A DNA stretch of 21,822 nucleotides from contig URCX01000013.1 of the NCBI GenBank assembly GCA_900546465.1, forward strand, positions 1 through 21,822, in the 5' to 3' direction. Of the stretch, positions 15,420-21,822 are shown one piece after another. Every line of letters begins with the position of its first letter. Position 1 is the first letter of the stretch. This DNA comes from an uncultured Bacteroidota bacterium. Its GTDB lineage: Bacteria; Bacteroidota; Bacteroidia; Bacteroidales; P3. The notes beneath the pieces were generated by a model that searched no databases, had not been told where the DNA came from, and saw nothing but the letters and a program-made list of their open reading frames with translations. A program made the position numbers and the translations under genes.

Positions 15420-17045
15420 TTACCAAGAAATTGTCCAATTTTCTTCCGTATCCCACGATTTTCGTATGCTCACCGGCTTGTCAAACATCAAAATTCTTTC
15501 CGAAGGTTTGCCTTCTTTGAACGAGGCTCCGTCCCATTGTCCGTTGGCATTTTCGTCAAGTACAAGCTTAACTTTATATATTCCCTGCCTAATGCAATCG
15601 AACACAATACTGCCTTTGCCCTCGGAAACGTTTATTTGCTTCAATATCTCGGCTTTCATATCGCATAAATAGAAGATATGCGGTCTATCGACAAACGCAC
15701 TGTCTTCAAAATTCAGCATAAATCGCCCGTAGTCCGCCTCTTGTGTCAAATAAAATGTCGTTTCAAAAAAATCATTGCTTATTCCCGTCAAATCTCTCAC
15801 CACTCCGCTATCTATAATCAACTTATATTGTCGTCCTTTTTCCAAATCCTCCGACAGACAATACTTTGTCAGCCCCTCACATCTCTTCAAAACTGTTTCA
15901 AGTGTATCATTCCCCGAAACAATACTTGCAGGAATACTCTCCGTGTCCAAAGGCATTCCGGCTGTAAGAAATTTTCTGTCGAAATAATGCACGCTGTCTT
16001 TTTGCAGGTTGCGAAAACGAAAACACGATTCTTCCGCTTTCTTCTTTTTGCCTGCCACTGCAAACTTTGTAATCTCGTCTTTGAAATCTCCATCGGCGAT
16101 ATGCAAGTCTATAGTGTCGAAATTCACACCCATGCCGGCAAAGAAACTTACCGTATCCCTATTTTCTGACAGTTCATACTTGATTTGCTCCATATTTGCA
16201 GGCTTTACAAAATCGAAAGTAAAGTCCTTGCTCAACGGTCTTGCAAAAACAAGAGTAAAAACTCCCTTTGCAGAGAAGCGAGTATCGATAACGGATTGAA
16301 TACTGTCCTTTACGTCCTCATAAAAGAATATATTTTCTTTCCGCGAAACCGTATCCGTGCTATCCTTATAATAAGGTATCACTCCATATCTTGAAAAGCC
16401 CACACCCTCCGAAGGCAAATCATATCTCTTGTTTTGATTCTTATCGTCCAAAACCAACAGTCTATATGTGCCGGCAGCCAAATTGGAAAATGAAAAATGC
16501 CCGCTGCTGTCTGTTCTTGTAATGTAATTGCAATCTTTGTCATATAAATTTGCCAAAACAGTATCGGCATACAAAAGCACCAACTTATCAGCAACGTTTT
16601 TCAGTGAAAAGCCTTCCAAAACCCTGCCTTCATAGAACAAACTGTCTATTTGAGAGCCTGTGGAAAAGGCATATTTGAAATTCTTCAACCGATTACCCTC
16701 ATTGAAATCAGTTATCGCATCTGCAAAATCAAAGATGTAAGTAGTATTCTCAGCCAAAGAATCCAAGCCCTTTACATAAAGCTTCTTCAATTTGGCAGTA
16801 ATCTCAGGCTTTACTTTCAAAGGAGGCGACACCAAGAGTTTTTGGTTCACATTATCCAACACAATATACTCATCAAACTCCACAACAAACCCCTTATCCT
16901 TGAAGTTCAAACTGTTTTGTTTCGGTATGGTTTTTATTTCCTTAGGCGGAACTTTATCCACAGCCCCGCCGCTCGGAGTAACAATCCTTGCACAAGCGGC
17001 AAAGAGCAAAACAATCGCTAAAAAAAATATTCGTCTAATCATCAT
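15420..17045 (-). CDS. Ig-like domain-containing lipoprotein
   Basis: About 541 aa from ATG 17045 (or 17042). The frame extends 11 codons further to a TTG at 17078, but the signal sequence begins at the ATGs. A lipoprotein signal is clear: IRRIFFLAIVLLFAACA, with the lipid-attachment Cys at residue 17 or 18. After it come an Ig-like Big_5-type domain (IVTPSGGAVDKVPPKEI, FVVEFDEYIVLDN, YIFDFADAITDFNEGN) and a carboxypeptidase-regulatory-like sandwich (TDSSGHFSFSNLAAGTYRLLVLDDKNQNKRYD). The same kind of sandwich recurs near the end (QGIYKVKLVLDENANGQWD). Proteins of this layout are common and uncharacterised in Bacteroidota. It should sit in the outer or inner membrane facing the periplasm. It follows the permease gene by about 35 bases and may share its transcript. 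Confidence 0.87.
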   Translation of the reverse strand: MMIRRIFFLAIVLLFAACARIVTPSGGAVDKVPPKEIKTIPKQNSLNFKDKGFVVEFDEYIVLDNVNQKLLVSPPLKVKPEITAKLKKLYVKGLDSLAENTTYIFDFADAITDFNEGNRLKNFKYAFSTGSQIDSLFYEGRVLEGFSLKNVADKLVLLYADTVLANLYDKDCNYITRTDSSGHFSFSNLAAGTYRLLVLDDKNQNKRYDLPSEGVGFSRYGVIPYYKDSTDTVSRKENIFFYEDVKDSIQSVIDTRFSAKGVFTLVFARPLSKDFTFDFVKPANMEQIKYELSENRDTVSFFAGMGVNFDTIDLHIADGDFKDEITKFAVAGKKKKAEESCFRFRNLQKDSVHYFDRKFLTAGMPLDTESIPASIVSGNDTLETVLKRCEGLTKYCLSEDLEKGRQYKLIIDSGVVRDLTGISNDFFETTFYLTQEADYGRFMLNFEDSAFVDRPHIFYLCDMKAEILKQINVSEGKGSIVFDCIRQGIYKVKLVLDENANGQWDGASFKEGKPSERILMFDKPVSIRKSWDTEENWTISW

Positions 17046-17079
17046 TCCGTAATTCAATCCAACAATGCACTCTGCCAAA

Positions 17080-18084
17080 TCATGCCATCTTTATTCTCGG
17101 GTCAAGGAAGGCATAGACAATATCCGTCAATATGTTTATAATGACCAACATTATGCAAATAACAATCAATGCTCCCATAAGCACGGGGAAATCGTACTTT
17201 TCCAAACTATCGACAATCACAACGCCAACTCCTTTCCAATCGAAAATATATTCGACAAAGACAGCACCTGCAAGCAAGGACGCAAACCAACTGCTTATCG
17301 AACTCACAACCGGATTAAGCGTATTTCGCAAAGCATGATTCTTTATTATTTTGAACATCGACAAGCCTTTCGCCTTGGCAGTCCTTATATAATCCTGCTG
17401 CAATACCTCTTTCATCGTACTCTTTGTCAACTCGCATACAACCGATAGCGGTCTTATTCCCAATGTAACAGCAGGCAGGATTATATTTTTCAGATCCACG
17501 TATTCTCCTCTACCGAAATCATCTACGCTGTACAAGCTCCCGAACATGGACAAGCCCGTATAGTCTGCCAAAAGGAAAGCAAATACCCATGCAATAAGGA
17601 TTGCAGCAAAGAAAGAAGGCAAACTCATACCCAAAGAAGTAATCAGGAGAATCGATTTCTCAATCCATGTGTCCTTATATATGGCAGCAATGGAACCAAA
17701 CAACACTCCGAAAACGAAAGCTATCGTTATACTCACCAAGGCAAGCAATATGGTATTCGGAAAGGCTTCCGCAAGAATGGAAGACACGCTTCTGTCCGAT
17801 TGGTAACTTCGTCCGAGTTCCGGCGACTTAAAGCCGAAATCACCCTCCTTGTCAATTCCGACAGGGCTTAAATCGTTCAGATAAACAAGATAGCGAATGC
17901 CGAGAGGCTTATCCAAGCCAAGCTCCTTGTGTATCATGTCTATGCTTTCCTGATCCGCATTTTGTCCGAGCATCATTCTCGCAGGGTCGCCCGGAAGTAT
18001 ATTGAAGAGTACAAATATCAGAGATATGACTCCCAACATCACCAACAGACCGTAAGCCGTCTTCTTTATAATGTATGCAAACAT
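17080..18084 (-). CDS. ABC transporter permease of the DppB/OppB family
   Basis: 334 aa inner-membrane subunit of a peptide/nickel-type importer. The start MFAYIIKKTAYGLLVMLGVISLIFVLFNILPGDPA is diagnostic of DppB-type permeases, followed by LGLDKPLGIRYLVYL. Further membrane segments occur around TILLALVSITIAFVFGVLFGSI, SLGMSLPSFFAAILIAWVFAF and VLMGALIVICIMLVIINILT. The EAA loop that contacts the ATPase is DYIRTAKAKGLSMFKIIKNHALRN. No DppC, ATPase or binding-protein gene lies in this window, so its partners must be elsewhere. The ATG abuts the stop of the preceding gene (TAGATG), pointing to translational coupling. Substrate unknown. Confidence 0.92.
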   Translation of the reverse strand: MFAYIIKKTAYGLLVMLGVISLIFVLFNILPGDPARMMLGQNADQESIDMIHKELGLDKPLGIRYLVYLNDLSPVGIDKEGDFGFKSPELGRSYQSDRSVSSILAEAFPNTILLALVSITIAFVFGVLFGSIAAIYKDTWIEKSILLITSLGMSLPSFFAAILIAWVFAFLLADYTGLSMFGSLYSVDDFGRGEYVDLKNIILPAVTLGIRPLSVVCELTKSTMKEVLQQDYIRTAKAKGLSMFKIIKNHALRNTLNPVVSSISSWFASLLAGAVFVEYIFDWKGVGVVIVDSLEKYDFPVLMGALIVICIMLVIINILTDIVYAFLDPRIKMA

Positions 18085-19215
18085 CTATTTGAAATACTCT
18101 GTCGGCTTAGGCAGACTTCTCCACGACCATTTATCTTCCACCTTGCCTTTACTGATTTTTACAAGTCCGGGATTGGAACGCAGCATTGTCTTTATGGCTT
18201 TATCATCAGTCGAATAAAATACAATGTTTCCCGTCTTGTATTTTTCCATGAAAGAAGCACAGTTGGCAACCGAAGAAGCTGTTATAAATATCACCCTTGC
18301 ACCAGTTTCGGCAGCCTTGTTTGCAAATTCCAAAACTCTTTTCACCCCTTTATCCGAAGCCTTTCTCAGGTCGTATGAACTTATCATGTAAAGCACGCTT
18401 GAAGTATCGGAAAGAATATCCATTGTCTCATCTTCGTCAAAACCCAAAGCCTGCAAGGAAAAGCCATCGGCTGCCACTGTATTGGTGTTCTCCACTCTCG
18501 AATCCACAAATGTCCATTCTGAAGCGAAGTTCGGATTTTTCTGATAAGCCTCCATCAAGTCCTCAGTCTCAAACTCCTTTACCTCTCCCGTAGCATTATT
18601 TTTGTATGTTGCAAAACTGACAGGCGGTGTCTTGTCTTCGCCTATTGCAACCATCTGATTGCCTATCTTCCACGCCCTGAAATCAATCACAGGTTCATAA
18701 ACAGAATTGTAAATCGCAAATAGCAAAATCATTAAAGAGAAAAAGACCGTCAAGAGCTTTGAATTAACCCGCGAATTTGTGAAACTTATCTTCCTTTCGC
18801 AAAGATAAATTCCTGCCAACAGTGCATCCAACACTATATTCTTCCAAAACGTCTCCCAATTCGTCAACTTCACCGCATCACCGAAGCAACCGCAATCGCT
18901 CACCCTGTTGGTCAAAGCATCGATAAAGGTCAAGACCGTGAAGAAAGCCATGAATACCACAGCCGTAGGCTTTATCACCTTACGAAAGAAGCCGAAAAAC
19001 ATCAGCGTTCCCACCATGAACTCGGCACAACACAATATCACCGACACCGTAATGGGCAGGAAAGAAATATTTTCACTCAACCACCCCATTGAAAAAGCGG
19101 AAAGGTACTCCTCTATCTTATATGCCGTACCCCAAGGGTCAACCGCCTTTACAAATCCGGAGAACATAAATACTGTTCCGAATATTACCCTCAATATCGT
19201 ACTCAAAAGTCTCAT
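18085..19215 (-). CDS. BT_3928 family protein (DoxX/MauE-like membrane domain)
   Basis: 376 aa. The first 150 residues are a DoxX/MauE-like four-helix membrane domain: ILRVIFGTVFMFSGFVKAVDPWGTAYKIEEYL, ITVSVILCCAEFMVGTLMFFGFF, AVVFMAFFTVLTFIDALT, then the cysteine signature SDCGCFGDAVKLTNWETFWKN. A further membrane segment near 160-180 (LLTVFFSLMILLFAIYN) leads to a soluble periplasmic C-terminal domain of thioredoxin-like layout (LYMISSYDLRKA, ARVIFITASS, NIVFYSTDDKAIKTMLRSNPGLV) without a CxxC active site. The CGCFG motif and fold hint at a role in redox or quinone-linked chemistry, which is inference. It starts 2 bases after the DUF1599 stop and abuts the permease start. Confidence 0.85.
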   Translation of the reverse strand: MRLLSTILRVIFGTVFMFSGFVKAVDPWGTAYKIEEYLSAFSMGWLSENISFLPITVSVILCCAEFMVGTLMFFGFFRKVIKPTAVVFMAFFTVLTFIDALTNRVSDCGCFGDAVKLTNWETFWKNIVLDALLAGIYLCERKISFTNSRVNSKLLTVFFSLMILLFAIYNSVYEPVIDFRAWKIGNQMVAIGEDKTPPVSFATYKNNATGEVKEFETEDLMEAYQKNPNFASEWTFVDSRVENTNTVAADGFSLQALGFDEDETMDILSDTSSVLYMISSYDLRKASDKGVKRVLEFANKAAETGARVIFITASSVANCASFMEKYKTGNIVFYSTDDKAIKTMLRSNPGLVKISKGKVEDKWSWRSLPKPTEYFK

Positions 19216-19217
19216 AT

Positions 19218-19754
19218 CTATGACAATTTAATACATGCAAACACCGAATAATTCACTATATCCTCGTAACCTGCCTCAACGCCTTCGCTGACCAAAGTCC
19301 TGCCTTGGTTATCCTCAATTTGTTTCAGCCTGTAAATCTTCATCAAAATCAAATCCGTAATCGAACTCACCCTCATTTGTCGCCATGCCTCGGAATAATC
19401 ATGATTTTTCTTTTCCATCAAGGATTTTGTTATACCTATATATTTATCGTAGAGTTCCAAAGCCCTTGCCTTTGTCAGTTCCTTATCGACAGGCTCGTCC
19501 TTCAACTCTATTTGAATAAGGGCAATGATACCGTAATTTATCATTCCTATGAACTCCGAAAAAATTCCCTCGTCCACAAGGTTGACACCGCTTTCCTGAA
19601 TGCTGCGAATGCGATTTGCTTTGATGAAAATCTGGTCTGTAAGCGAAGGAAGACGCAATACTCTCCACGAAGCACCGTAATCCGAGAGCTTATCCTCAAA
19701 CAACTTACGACTTATTTTCACTACATTATCATATTCCGAACTTGTGTTATTCAT
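19218..19754 (-). CDS. DUF1599 domain-containing protein
   Basis: 178 aa from ATG 19754. The frame can be extended to 19979, but that would cover the folP start on the other strand and adds no recognisable sequence. The protein is an internal duplication: DYGASWRVLRLPSLTDQIFIKANRI and DYSEAWRQMRVSSITDLILMKIYRL are two copies of the same DY..W..R..S.TD..L.K..R unit, about 100 residues apart. This is the DUF1599 family (Pfam name, as I recall, nucleotide modification associated domain 1), of unproven function. It is the first gene of a tight minus-strand run and is divergent from folP with only 36 bases between start codons. Confidence 0.87.
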   Translation of the reverse strand: MNNTSSEYDNVVKISRKLFEDKLSDYGASWRVLRLPSLTDQIFIKANRIRSIQESGVNLVDEGIFSEFIGMINYGIIALIQIELKDEPVDKELTKARALELYDKYIGITKSLMEKKNHDYSEAWRQMRVSSITDLILMKIYRLKQIEDNQGRTLVSEGVEAGYEDIVNYSVFACIKLS

Positions 19755-19771
19755 AAAAATTATTACCTTTG
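19742..19771 (+). promoter_or_regulatory. Promoter of folP-cdaA
   Basis: TTG (19742-19744), 19-base spacer, TACCTTTG (19764-19771), 19 bases before the folP ATG. The -33 box lies inside the first codons of the divergent DUF1599 gene. Confidence 0.78.
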
Positions 19772-19790
19772 CTTGTTGAAAATCACTACT

Positions 19791-20663
19791 ATGAAAGAAC
19801 ACGACAAAATTACAAACATTTCCACTAACAAAACGCTGCTTTGCGGCAAAAAAATCGTCAATCTCTTCACTCCCTTGGTAATGGGAATAGTTAACCTTAC
19901 CGATGACTCGTTTTATGATGGTGGAAGATACAACTCTTTTGACAGTGCGAAGCAAAGAATTGACACGGTGGTATCGCAAAATACGGATATAATAGACCTT
20001 GGTGCATGTTCCACCCGCCCCGGAGCCGAATTGGTATCTCCACAGGAGGAAATCAAACGTCTTTTGCCGTTAATCCGCTACGCCAAGACGAACTATCCGC
20101 AAATTCCTCTCTCTATCGACACCGTTTGGAGCGAAGTCTGCAAAGCATGCATAGAGGAAGGGGCGGACATAATCAACGATATATCCGGCGGAAGTTTCGA
20201 TGAAACACTCTTTGAAACCATAGCCGAACTGCAAGTCCCTTATATCCTCATGCACACCCCTGCAAAGCCGGACAAAATGCAGCAAAATCCGCATTATGAC
20301 AATATCTTCCTTGAAATCTGCAACTATTTTTCCATACGCTTGAAACGTTTGCGGGAATTGGGAGTAAAGGACATTATCTTGGATTTGGGTTTCGGCTTCG
20401 GCAAAACAGCGGAACACAATTACGAATTACTTCGTCGCCAGAAAGAATTTCAAGTTTTCGGCTTACCTATACTGACAGGAATATCGCGAAAAAGCATGAT
20501 ATACCGCCCCCTCGGCATCACTCCCGAACAAGCCCTCAACGGCACAACCTTCCTTCATGCCTTCGCCCTGCAAAACGGAGCAGACATACTGAGAGTTCAT
20601 GATGTCAGGGAAGCCAAAGAATGTATAAAGCTGTTTGAACTTTACAATAATATAGAAGAATGA
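19791..20663 (+). CDS. folP: Dihydropteroate synthase
   Basis: 290 aa. Condenses 6-hydroxymethyl-dihydropterin pyrophosphate with p-aminobenzoate to dihydropteroate in folate synthesis; target of sulfonamides. Family motifs are all present: MGIVNLTDDSFYDGGR (pABA/pterin loop 1), IIDLGACSTRPGAE (loop 2), LSIDTVWSEV, IINDISGG, LDLGFGFGKTAEHNYELL and GISRKSMI. The frame is open upstream to 19305, but that extension runs through the divergent gene; ATG 19791 fits family length, lies just behind a consensus promoter and is chosen. The stop overlaps the cdaA start (ATGA), so the two are translationally coupled. Confidence 0.96.
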   Translation: MKEHDKITNISTNKTLLCGKKIVNLFTPLVMGIVNLTDDSFYDGGRYNSFDSAKQRIDTVVSQNTDIIDLGACSTRPGAELVSPQEEIKRLLPLIRYAKTNYPQIPLSIDTVWSEVCKACIEEGADIINDISGGSFDETLFETIAELQVPYILMHTPAKPDKMQQNPHYDNIFLEICNYFSIRLKRLRELGVKDIILDLGFGFGKTAEHNYELLRRQKEFQVFGLPILTGISRKSMIYRPLGITPEQALNGTTFLHAFALQNGADILRVHDVREAKECIKLFELYNNIEE

Positions 20664-21451
20664 CAATACTATCCGCCATACAGGGTTTACCCACCTTCCG
20701 AATCATCGACCTTATCGACATATTCGTCGTTGCCCTGCTGTTTTATTACTTTTACAAATTGTTGAAAGGTACGAATGCAATCAGTATCTTTATAGGATTC
20801 ATATTGGTCTTCTTTGCATGGAAGGTTGTCCGCTTTTTGGATATGAAACTGTTAAGCGAGATATTCGACCAATTCATTTCCGTCGGCGTAATCGCAATCA
20901 TCATTATCTTTCAAAGCGAAATAAGGCAATTCCTCCTCCGTCTCGGCAGCCAAACTCGTAACAGACGATGGCTGAAACTGCTGCTGTTGAGATCGAAAGA
21001 AGATAACAACACTCTTGATGTAACTCCCATAGTTCAAGCCTGCACTCACATGTCCCAAACCCTCACAGGAGCCTTGATAGTCATCTGCAAGAGCAATCCT
21101 TTGGATACAATCATTCAAACCGGAGAGGCATTCAGTTCACAGATAAGCTCCCAACTCTTGGAAACCATCTTTTTCAAGAACACACCTCTGCACGACGGAG
21201 CCGTCATCATAGCAGAAAATAAAATAAAAGCCGCACGCTGCATACTGCCCGTAAGTAAGAATTTGGACATACCCGTATCCATGGGATTGAGACACCGTTC
21301 CGCAATCGGTATAACGGAACAAAGCGATGCCGTTGCAGTTATCGTAAGCGAACAAACCGGCAAAATATCCGTTGCCAAACAAGGCGTAACACGACAGAAC
21401 CTCACCCCCAACGAACTGCAACAATACCTCAACAGAGAGTTCAACGAATAA
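20660..21451 (+). CDS. cdaA: Diadenylate cyclase CdaA (c-di-AMP synthase)
   Basis: 263 aa membrane enzyme that makes cyclic di-AMP from two ATP, a signal for osmotic balance and envelope integrity. Three N-terminal membrane segments are visible: about residues 17-35 (DLIDIFVVALLFYYFYKLL), 41-58 (ISIFIGFILVFFAWKVV) and 72-86 (FISVGVIAIIIIFQ), followed by SEIRQFLLRLG. The DAC domain contains the catalytic DGA (residues 179-181, in TPLHDGAVIIAENKI) and RHR (211-213, in GLRHRSAIGITEQSDA). Size and order match the CdaA (DacA/YbbP) class, not DisA. It overlaps folP by 4 bp, an arrangement common in Bacteroidota. No CdaR-like gene follows; a secreted protein gene begins 165 bases on. Confidence 0.95.
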   Translation: MTILSAIQGLPTFRIIDLIDIFVVALLFYYFYKLLKGTNAISIFIGFILVFFAWKVVRFLDMKLLSEIFDQFISVGVIAIIIIFQSEIRQFLLRLGSQTRNRRWLKLLLLRSKEDNNTLDVTPIVQACTHMSQTLTGALIVICKSNPLDTIIQTGEAFSSQISSQLLETIFFKNTPLHDGAVIIAENKIKAARCILPVSKNLDIPVSMGLRHRSAIGITEQSDAVAVIVSEQTGKISVAKQGVTRQNLTPNELQQYLNREFNE

Positions 21452-21552
21452 AGCAAACCAAATTCCCACAAACTGTCGGGCAATCCCTCATACAATAACA
21501 TTCAAGCCACAAACGGCATTAGCAAAAGACATTTTGAAGGCGGAAATTCGGA

Positions 21553-21579
21553 TTGTTCCAAATATATTTTATATCTTTG
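21553..21579 (+). promoter_or_regulatory. Candidate promoter of the choice-of-anchor J gene
   Basis: TATCTTTG at 21572-21579 is an exact -7 match, 37 bases before the ATG. The nearest TTG (21553-21555) is 16 bases upstream, shorter than the usual 19-21. No terminator was found between the cdaA stop and this point. Confidence 0.5.
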
Positions 21580-21616
21580 CAGCGTTAAAAATAGTAGATA
21601 CTTAAATTAAAAACAG

Positions 21617-21822
21617 ATGAAGAAGATTATGTTTTTTGCTCTGGTGATGTTCATGAGCTTCGTCGGAGCGGTGTTCGGGCAAACGCCCGCGACCTTACCC
21701 TACGCTTGCGACTTTGAAGCCGCAGGAGACAATGGCTGGACGTTGAAAAACGGAACATGTACCAACCAATGGCATGTGGGTTCATTCACTTCCCCTGCCG
21801 GACATAGCGGCTCCTTGTTTAT
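21617..21822 (+). CDS. Secreted choice-of-anchor J / cleaved-adhesin-type protein (5' part only)
   Basis: The frame from ATG 21617 is open to the right edge (68 complete codons). It begins with a signal peptide (MKKIMFFALVMFMSFVGAVFGQ) and continues TPATLPYACDFEAAGDNGWTLKNG, then CTNQWHVGS and SPAGHSGSLF. The pattern LPY.CDFE....GW.L.NG....W.VG is the start of the choice-of-anchor J (MAM-like, cleaved adhesin) domain found in many T9SS-exported Bacteroidota proteins, including gingipain adhesin regions. Whether it ends in a sorting domain or carries a peptidase cannot be seen. Confidence 0.85.
   Translation, partial: MKKIMFFALVMFMSFVGAVFGQTPATLPYACDFEAAGDNGWTLKNGTCTNQWHVGSFTSPAGHSGSLF

Noticed and set aside
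19305..19790. N-terminal extension of folP
   Set aside because: It runs through the divergent DUF1599 gene, lacks family sequence, and the promoter lies between it and the chosen ATG.
19755..19979. N-terminal extension of the DUF1599 gene
   Set aside because: It covers the folP start in antisense and adds nothing matching the family; ATG 19754 gives a complete duplicated-domain protein.
21452..21552. Search for a terminator after cdaA
   Set aside because: No stem of six or more base pairs followed by a T run was found before the next promoter.

Overview
The window looks like chromosomal DNA of a Bacteroidota bacterium, most likely of the order Bacteroidales. Four things support this: promoters of the TTTG-N19/20-TAnnTTTG type ahead of several genes; surface proteins ending in type IX secretion (T9SS) type A sorting domains; a 30S protein S16 with a long Ala/Glu/Lys tail; and family members typical of that phylum (BT_3928-type DoxX protein, DUF1599, carboxypeptidase-regulatory TonB receptor, choice-of-anchor J protein). 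Species cannot be read from the sequence.

Layout. 1-947: 3' part of dnaJ with an intrinsic terminator. 1113-1290: an intergenic segment that folds into one interrupted rod with a large asymmetric central bubble, read here as a probable 6S RNA. 1385-5021 (+): a GmrSD-type DUF262/DUF1524 nuclease followed 4 bp later by a BspA-like leucine-rich-repeat T9SS protein. 5044-5074: a 14-bp perfect hairpin between convergent genes. 5107-7465 (-): a second BspA-like T9SS protein whose signal-peptide exporting start is cut off from the rest by a one-base frameshift. 7767-10088 (-): a TonB-dependent outer-membrane receptor with a consensus promoter and, just upstream, a 21-bp-periodic array of alternating 13-mers. 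10284-13133 (-): a secreted M16 zinc peptidase. 13161-14088 (-): a small XRE/Cro-type regulator with its DUF2975 membrane partner. 14187-15355 (-): rpsP-rimM. 15420-19754 (-): a compact run of DUF1599 protein, BT_3928/DoxX-family protein, DppB-type ABC permease and an Ig-like lipoprotein. 19791-21451 (+), divergent from that run: folP and cdaA (c-di-AMP synthase), overlapping by 4 bp. 21617-end (+): start of a secreted choice-of-anchor J protein.

The window therefore mixes housekeeping functions (chaperone, ribosome biogenesis, folate, c-di-AMP) with cell-envelope and secreted proteins and one probable anti-phage nuclease. The items most worth a second look are the 6S-like RNA, the helically phased array ahead of the TonB receptor, the frameshift in the minus-strand LRR gene, and the tight coupling of the nuclease to an exported LRR protein.
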